Part shown: positions 31,691-36,381 of the stretch, one piece after another
Numbering within the stretch: position 1 is the first letter of the stretch
Layout of the letters: each line of letters begins with the position of its first letter
Origin: an uncultured Akkermansia sp.
GTDB taxonomy: Bacteria > Verrucomicrobiota > Verrucomicrobiia > Verrucomicrobiales > Akkermansiaceae
Reading direction: 5' to 3'
Assembly (NCBI GenBank): GCA_947628035.1
Contig: CANQYL010000012.1
Span: 1 to 36,381, forward strand
DNA: 36,381 nt
Program-made: the position numbers and the translations under genes
Notes under the pieces: model-generated
Databases searched by the model: none
What the model saw: only the letters and a program-made list of their open reading frames with translations
What the model was told of the DNA's origin: nothing

Positions 31691-34012
31691 ATGGAAGATT
31701 TGTTTTCATACGTGGAAAGGGAGCAAGGGGACGGGGAATCGAGCGAGAAAGCCCGGTATAAGGAATTGTGTGAGATAATCCGGAAAAATAATGAGCTCTA
31801 CTACGCGAAAGCTCAACCGGAAATAACGGACGCAGAATACGACCGATTGTACCGAGAACTGGAGGATATCGAGGCGGAGCATCCAGACTACATCACGCCG
31901 GCATCACCAACACAGCGCGTGGGGAATGACCTGTCGGAAGGCTTTGCAAAAGTGACCCATCCTCAACCGATGCTGAGCATCGATGATATCTTCGAGCAGG
32001 AACCCACCCCAGGAGCGGAGTCGGATCAGGCACTCATTGAGCTGTACGAACGCCTCAGCGAAGCTCTGGGGGAGGAGAAACCTCACGTTGTCATTGAACC
32101 AAAGATCGATGGTTGCGCGGCGACTCTCTACTACCGCAAAGGACGGCTGCTGTACGCTGCAACGCGCGGCGATGGGAAAGCGGGAGATGACATCACGGCG
32201 AACGTACGCACGATAAGCAGCGTTCCTCAGCAATTGCCGGAGGGTGCTCCGGAAGTACTGGAAGTTCGCGGAGAAATCTATATGCCATCCGCAGAGTTTG
32301 ATGCCCTCAATGAGCAGCGGGATGCGGATGGATTGCCATCCTTCGCCAACCCTCGCAACGCCACTGCCGGCACCATCAAGTTGCTGGACCCCGCGGAGGT
32401 GGCACGCCGTCCCCTTCGCTTCCTTGCGCACGGAATCGGAGCTTACGAGGGAGAAGAACTTCGCTGCATGGATGACTATGAGCGCCTGCTAAGCCGCATG
32501 GGAATTCCGTACAACAAGCCGATCCTGCACGCGCGGAGTCTGACAGAATTACGCCTTGCTGTGAAAGACATGGATACCCTGCGCCGCAAACTCGGATTCG
32601 GCACAGACGGAGCAGTGATCAAGCTGGATTCCTACGCTCAACGCGCACAGCTGGGCGCCACCGCACGGGCTCCCCGCTGGGCGGCGGCATTCAAATACCT
32701 ACCGGAACAAAAAGAGACGAAACTGCTCAACATCATTATCCAAGTGGGACGTACCGGCGTGCTCACACCGGTGGCCGAGCTGGCGCCCGTGCTCGTCTCC
32801 GGCTCCACGGTCTCACGCGCCACCCTGCACAATCAGGATGAGATCGCGCGTAAAGACATTCGCATCGGCGACACCGTTCTCATTGAAAAAGCGGGCGAGA
32901 TTATCCCCTCCGTGGTAAAGGTCATTAAGGAAAAGCGATCAGCAGACGCCCTGCCGTACAACCTCGTTCAGGCCGTGGGGAGCGCCTGTCCGAGTTGCGG
33001 GGCGCCCATCGCACAGGAAGAGGGGCAAGTTGCATGGCGTTGCACCAATTTTACCTGCCCCGCGCAGATTGTCACGCGCACGACATACTTCTGCTCCCGT
33101 GCTGCGCTGGACATTGAAAACCTCGGAGGCATCGTGGCAGAATCGCTCACGAAACAGGGGCTCATCCACTCGCCGTTAGATCTCTTTCGTCTCACGAAGG
33201 AGGAGCTCGGCGCTCTGAATCTGGGCACGGCGGAGGAACCTCGCCGCTTCGGTGAGAAAAATGCGGCTAAGGCGCTTGAAGCCTTACAACGTGCACGCAC
33301 CCTTCCACTGGAACGCTGGCTCACAGCCTTCGGCATCTCATCCATCGGAGCCGTAAAGGCACATGACGTCTCTATTTACCACGCAAACCTAAGGCAGGTA
33401 GCAAACTCCGATTTCCTGCGGATCGTGGTGCAGTTGGAAGACGACATCGACACGTACAACAACCTCAACCCCGGAGCCGCAAAAAACAGAGGAAAGGATA
33501 AAATCGAATTGGAGAATAGGCGACAGGAACTTCGCCGAGACAAAATTGATGCTGTTGCCTCCCCTTATCTCAAGCGCGGATACATCAGGATCGAGGCGGA
33601 CGGTCCCAACAAGCTGCACCTTGTAAATCCCATCGGCTCTCTTTCAAGTCGCAAGTTGCTCGCCTACTGGCAATCCTCCGCCGGGAAACAGGTGATGGAA
33701 ACTCTCCGAGAACTTGATATCAACCCGGTATCGTCCTGCTATGAGGAGGACAGAGGAGCGGCGGAATACGGTCCGTTGCAGGGGAAAACATTTGTGCTGA
33801 CAGGAAGTTTGAGTATACCGCGCGACGAGATGGAACGGCTCATCACAGCGGCGGGGGGCAAAGCCACCGGTTCCGTGACAAAAAAGACCCATTACCTCGT
33901 AGCGGGAGAGGGAGGAGGGAGCAAACGAGAAAAAGCCCTTTCTCTCGGAATTCCGATCATCGACGAGGCGACTCTGCGCAGCATGATGAAAAATGATTTC
34001 CCCACCCCATGA
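31691..34012 (+). CDS. ligA: NAD-dependent DNA ligase
   Basis: A 773-residue ligase that seals nicks with NAD as cofactor. It has the Ia domain (YYAKAQPEITDAEYDRLYRE), then the adenylation domain with the AMP-linked Lys138 in EPKIDGCAATL, the OB fold, and a zinc finger (Cys433, Cys436, Cys451, Cys456). A helix-hairpin-helix region starts at about 500 and the BRCT domain lies at about 693-770 (GKTFVLTGSLSI, then ITAAGGKATGSVTKKTHYLV). The family average is about 670 residues. The extra length lies partly around 565-645 in the HhH region, a charged, lysine/arginine-rich insertion. The promoter with TATAAT lies upstream, and the stop overlaps the next start as ATGA. Confidence 0.95.
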   Translation: MEDLFSYVEREQGDGESSEKARYKELCEIIRKNNELYYAKAQPEITDAEYDRLYRELEDIEAEHPDYITPASPTQRVGNDLSEGFAKVTHPQPMLSIDDIFEQEPTPGAESDQALIELYERLSEALGEEKPHVVIEPKIDGCAATLYYRKGRLLYAATRGDGKAGDDITANVRTISSVPQQLPEGAPEVLEVRGEIYMPSAEFDALNEQRDADGLPSFANPRNATAGTIKLLDPAEVARRPLRFLAHGIGAYEGEELRCMDDYERLLSRMGIPYNKPILHARSLTELRLAVKDMDTLRRKLGFGTDGAVIKLDSYAQRAQLGATARAPRWAAAFKYLPEQKETKLLNIIIQVGRTGVLTPVAELAPVLVSGSTVSRATLHNQDEIARKDIRIGDTVLIEKAGEIIPSVVKVIKEKRSADALPYNLVQAVGSACPSCGAPIAQEEGQVAWRCTNFTCPAQIVTRTTYFCSRAALDIENLGGIVAESLTKQGLIHSPLDLFRLTKEELGALNLGTAEEPRRFGEKNAAKALEALQRARTLPLERWLTAFGISSIGAVKAHDVSIYHANLRQVANSDFLRIVVQLEDDIDTYNNLNPGAAKNRGKDKIELENRRQELRRDKIDAVASPYLKRGYIRIEADGPNKLHLVNPIGSLSSRKLLAYWQSSAGKQVMETLRELDINPVSSCYEEDRGAAEYGPLQGKTFVLTGSLSIPRDEMERLITAAGGKATGSVTKKTHYLVAGEGGGSKREKALSLGIPIIDEATLRSMMKNDFPTP

Positions 34013-34974
34013 ACCCGAGCATACTGATCTACGGCACCATTGCCATCGACACGCTCATTACCCCGGAGGGTCGGGCAGACTCGGTGGCTGGAGGCTCCGG
34101 TTTGTACGCTGCGCTGGCGGCGCGGCTTCTGACGGAAGATTTGGCAATGTTGGGCGTAGTAGGGGAAGATTTTCCCAAGGAGTGGAGGAAAGAGAGCGAG
34201 GAGAAAGGAGTTAGCTTCCAACACGTCGTCCAACTCCCCGGCAAAACCTTCTCCTGGGTTGGGCAGTATGAGAGTGATATGAATCTGCGCACCAGCCTGC
34301 GCACAGAGGAAGGGGTGCAAGCCGAGTGGCATCCTTTGTTACCGGAAGACCTTCGAGAGAACTGCCGCATCATTGCGGCGGCGAATGTGACGCCTCCTCT
34401 GCAATACGCCCTGCTGGAGCAGGATGAGCCACGTCACTGTTTGCGTCTGGCAGACTTCATGAAGAGTTGGATCATCCGCGAACGCAACTACACCGAGAAA
34501 TTGCTCAGTGTCGTGGACATAGCTCTCATGAATGACGAGGAAGCACGAGAATACGCACAGTGCGACAATCTGCAAGAAGCAGGCTGCCGCCTGCTGCAGA
34601 GCGGTCCGACCTACGCCATCATCAAACACGGAAGCAACGGCTCATCTCTCTTTTGTCAGACGCCTGACGGTTCCCTTCGCACGTTTCACTGTCCTGCACT
34701 TAAAATACCGCGAGCGGTGGATCCGACCGGCGCCGGGGACTCCTACCTGGGCGCACTGTGCGGCTACCTTCTACCCCTTTGCAAAGATGGGAAACTGCCG
34801 AGTGAAGATGCTCTGCGGCGCGGGATGGAGTACGGAAGTGTCGTAGCGGGAGTTACCTGTTGTGCATTCGGTATAGAATCTTTGCGGAGACTGACACCTC
34901 CACGGTTAGGCATACTCATGAAAGAGTATCTGTCTCAGAAGGATGAGACTCCATCTTCTCCTCCTGTTTTCTGA
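34009..34974 (+). CDS. PfkB-family carbohydrate/nucleoside kinase
   Basis: A 321-residue kinase of the ribokinase fold. The N-terminal sugar-site glycine motif AGGSGLYAALAA and the C-terminal ATP and anion-hole motif DPTGAGDSYLGALCG, with the catalytic Asp, are both present. The substrate could be a sugar, nucleoside or aminoimidazole-type compound; nothing decides it. Its ATG overlaps the ligA stop by 4 bases (ATGA), so translation is coupled to ligA. Its 3' end overlaps the opposite-strand membrane gene by about 59 bases. Confidence 0.88.
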   Translation: MNPSILIYGTIAIDTLITPEGRADSVAGGSGLYAALAARLLTEDLAMLGVVGEDFPKEWRKESEEKGVSFQHVVQLPGKTFSWVGQYESDMNLRTSLRTEEGVQAEWHPLLPEDLRENCRIIAAANVTPPLQYALLEQDEPRHCLRLADFMKSWIIRERNYTEKLLSVVDIALMNDEEAREYAQCDNLQEAGCRLLQSGPTYAIIKHGSNGSSLFCQTPDGSLRTFHCPALKIPRAVDPTGAGDSYLGALCGYLLPLCKDGKLPSEDALRRGMEYGSVVAGVTCCAFGIESLRRLTPPRLGILMKEYLSQKDETPSSPPVF

Positions 34975-35674
34975 TTCTGCTGAGTTCTTGACGCTTAAGG
35001 GCAATATCTCTCTGTCCCAATTTATCAGCCCGAATCTTAGCGAGACGGTACACAAAGTAGAGCATGCAGCACCCGATGCCAATGAGAACCAGACCGGAGG
35101 AAAACATACTCAGGCTGTAAAGCAACGGGATACTCAATACAGAGGTAAACCCGAGAGCGCAGGAGGCAGAAACCGCCACGGGACTCTCGTAAAAAGCACC
35201 GTACCACAAAAACGCTAACGAATACGCCAAGGCAATGAATGGTCCCGATGGCAGCAGTAAAATGGAAGGCAGGATGACCAACGCCGGCAGAACCAATGTG
35301 TTGGCGGCAAGAAAGACGATAAAAGGAGTGGAGAACGTCTGAAGTCCTCGTCTGCGTGTCCAATAAAGATGCCCTGCCGTAAACAGGAGCGGGACAGCGA
35401 GGAAAGTGATGAGAAGGCGTTCCCAGCTACTGCCATCCTGTCGGCTATCCCACAGAGCATACAGCTCACACAACGCGCCGAGCAAAATCAGCAGCGCAGA
35501 CATCCCCATCACGGTCTGCAACAAACTGCGAGGAACCCCTCCGACCGTTGCTTCCCCGGACTTCTTTCCTCCATCCGATTGAGGGACAACCACCGGCGCA
35601 AGGCTCTCCGACTCATCGATCTGCAGGGGTTCCGCATCAACGGCTTCCTTGCCCTCTGCTTTTCTCTCTTCCAT
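34916..35674 (-). CDS. Multi-pass membrane protein of unknown function
   Basis: A 252-residue protein. The N-terminal 48 residues are charged and probably cytoplasmic. Six hydrophobic segments follow at about 52-74, 85-105, 115-137, 140-160, 165-187 and 190-210. The C-terminus is a basic, helix-forming tail (LAKIRADKLGQRDIALKRQE then RIRKQEEK) likely to form a short coiled coil. No family is recognised. It starts 21 bases after the stop of the small basic-tailed lipoprotein on the same strand. Its tail overlaps the 3' end of the PfkB gene antisense. Confidence 0.75.
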   Translation of the reverse strand: MEERKAEGKEAVDAEPLQIDESESLAPVVVPQSDGGKKSGEATVGGVPRSLLQTVMGMSALLILLGALCELYALWDSRQDGSSWERLLITFLAVPLLFTAGHLYWTRRRGLQTFSTPFIVFLAANTLVLPALVILPSILLLPSGPFIALAYSLAFLWYGAFYESPVAVSASCALGFTSVLSIPLLYSLSMFSSGLVLIGIGCCMLYFVYRLAKIRADKLGQRDIALKRQELSRIRKQEEKMESHPSETDTLS

Positions 35675-35695
35675 GACGCGACTCTGTTGCTACTT

Positions 35696-36085
35696 CTACC
35701 GACGACGAGTTGCTTTCTTGCGGGCTGCCACGCGCCGCTTGGAGACATTTACCTTACGCACGACACGCGCACGTTTGCCGGATGTCCTCGTCCGTTGAAC
35801 TACCTTGCGAGAGGAGCTGGGTCTGTAATCTGAATCACGCACCGGTGTACGAGCCGTCTGAGCGGCAGCGATGTACGCCTTGCGTTGGTCGCTCAGAGAG
35901 TAGTTTGCCGCATTCTGATCGCGAAAATAAGCACGGTAGGCAGGATCGACCTGCCCGATGTGAACCACGGCGTCATTGTAATTGCGTACACCGACACTCC
36001 CCCCCGAAGGAAGAGTCTGCTGACAAGCCGCGCATGCCATACTCGCAACAACCACCAAAAAAATCTTTCTCTTAGCAGTCATCAT
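35696..36085 (-). CDS. Small lipoprotein with Lys/Arg-rich C-terminal tail
   Basis: A 129-residue protein beginning MMTAKRKIFLVVVASMACAAC, a lipoprotein-type signal with a weak lipobox (Cys18 or Cys21). The middle has DPAYRAYFRDQNAANYSLSD. The C-terminal 45 residues are very basic (GKRARVVRKVNVSKRRVAAR then KKATRRR), resembling histone-like or LPS-binding tails. The ATG at 36085 overlaps the preceding stop by 4 bases (ATGA), so this start is well supported; an in-frame frame reaching 36157 is only an extension into the upstream gene. Function unknown. The tail could bind anionic polymers such as LPS or teichoic-like material. Confidence 0.75.
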   Translation of the reverse strand: MMTAKRKIFLVVVASMACAACQQTLPSGGSVGVRNYNDAVVHIGQVDPAYRAYFRDQNAANYSLSDQRKAYIAAAQTARTPVRDSDYRPSSSRKVVQRTRTSGKRARVVRKVNVSKRRVAARKKATRRR

Positions 36086-36231
36086 GGAGCAACAGCATTG
36101 TAGAGGTTCCCCGGCAAACTCGTAAAATAGCGCAAAATGCCCTCTGCAGTACCGCAACTATCCAATAGGCAGACACAGGATAGAAGGCTTATCATGACTA
36201 ATATCTTACGCATAAATTTTTGTCGGTACAT
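36082..36231 (-). CDS. Very small lipoprotein (49 codons)
   Basis: On the minus strand an ATG at 36231, preceded by AGGA seven bases upstream, opens a 49-codon frame. It reads as a lipoprotein: basic MYRQKFMRK, hydrophobic ILVMISLLSCVCLL, then lipobox LDSC (Cys26) and a short mature part GTAEGILRYFTSLPGNLYNA followed by VAP. An internal ATG at 36213 would give 43 codons. It stops at TGA 36084-36082, overlapping the next ATG as ATGA, so the two lipoproteins are coupled. A promoter with 17-base spacing lies just upstream. It is below common gene-calling length limits. The role is unknown; small entericidin-like lipoproteins are a loose comparison. Confidence 0.7.
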   Translation of the reverse strand: MYRQKFMRKILVMISLLSCVCLLDSCGTAEGILRYFTSLPGNLYNAVAP

Positions 36232-36249
36232 CCGCTTGTCCTGTTTTCT

Positions 36250-36278
36250 ATTCTATCATAGTATCTCCGTCCTGCCAA
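36250..36278 (-). promoter_or_regulatory. Promoter for the lipoprotein-membrane protein cluster
   Basis: On the minus strand TTGGCA (36278-36273) and TAGAAT (36255-36250) are 17 bases apart. The expected start near 36243 gives a leader of about 12 bases before the ATG at 36231. Confidence 0.65.
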
Positions 36279-36332
36279 CTCTAAATCAACGGTTCTTCAA
36301 AATTTGTGGATCGCAAAATTAAATGCAACAGG

Positions 36333-36379
36333 TTCTTGGCACAAAAAAGGGTGCCAAGAAGTTCAAAGTATGCTAGAGT
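36333..36379 (+). promoter_or_regulatory. Inverted repeat overlapping a possible rightward promoter
   Basis: A perfect 10-bp inverted repeat, TTCTTGGCAC (36333-36342) and GTGCCAAGAA (36351-36360), encloses AAAAAAGG. The right arm overlaps GTGCCA (36351-36356), which is 17 bases from TAGAGT (36374-36379), a possible -35/-10 pair for a gene beyond the window edge. No T-run follows, so it is not a terminator. The layout suggests a repressor operator. Confidence 0.4.
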
Positions 36380-36381
36380 AA

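Noticed and set aside
36336-36356. Sigma54-type promoter in the right-edge repeat
   Set aside because: The GG and GC elements are 15 bases apart, not the required 12.

Overview
The window reads as chromosomal DNA from a Gram-negative bacterium of the Verrucomicrobiota, most likely close to Akkermansia. That placement is an inference: it rests on a medium-high GC bias, mucin-type glycan enzymes (a GH84 hexosaminidase beside a sialate-esterase-like lipoprotein), a lipid A-type acyltransferase, demethylmenaquinone methyltransferase, type III pantothenate kinase, and start codons that mostly lack a Shine-Dalgarno sequence. No rRNA genes, CRISPR array or prophage block is visible. One tRNA (Gly, UCC) is present.

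Left part (1-16 kb). An insertion sequence with a broken DDE integrase-type transposase (about 18-1411) lies just upstream of a good promoter and a tightly packed rightward set (1692-7465). This set holds two large membrane proteins of unknown function, the first with an N-terminal domain resembling the GTPase-associated protein 1 (GAP1) N-terminal family, then a metallophosphoesterase and a 4'-phosphopantetheinyl transferase. Facing it is a leftward four-gene operon (13153 to 7468): HAD phosphatase, GH84 beta-N-acetylglucosaminidase, SGNH carbohydrate esterase lipoprotein and a multi-pass membrane protein. Going right from the same divergent region are a bitopic membrane protein and a LpxL-type acyltransferase with a fused GT9-like C-terminal half. 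A small AP2-like DNA-binding protein sits alone in an AT-rich spacer.

Middle part (16-27 kb) is mostly housekeeping. Leftward: rpoZ, smpB, a DJ-1 family gene and a tandem M16 peptidase. Rightward: tRNA-Gly, a GT28 lipid glycosyltransferase, coaX, acpP with promoter and terminator, a conserved unknown, and a LysM protein with a degenerate L,D-transpeptidase-like tail. Leftward again: a NAGPA-type phosphodiester glycosidase, then icd-menG, where Icd has lost the usual NADP-recognising residues.

Right part (27-36 kb). Rightward: topB-like topoisomerase III with a SBF/YfeH-like transporter, then ligA (with an extra segment in its helix-hairpin-helix region) translationally coupled to a PfkB sugar kinase. 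The end of the window has a leftward cluster of two small lipoproteins and a membrane protein. The first lipoprotein is only 49 codons and is supported by a promoter, a ribosome binding site, a lipobox and an ATGA overlap. At the far right edge a 10-bp inverted repeat overlaps a possible rightward promoter.

Recurrent features are -35/-10 promoters with 17-bp spacing (TTGxxx / TAxxAT), short leaders, and operons joined by 1-4 base overlaps. The least explained unit is the 1692-6370 gene pair.
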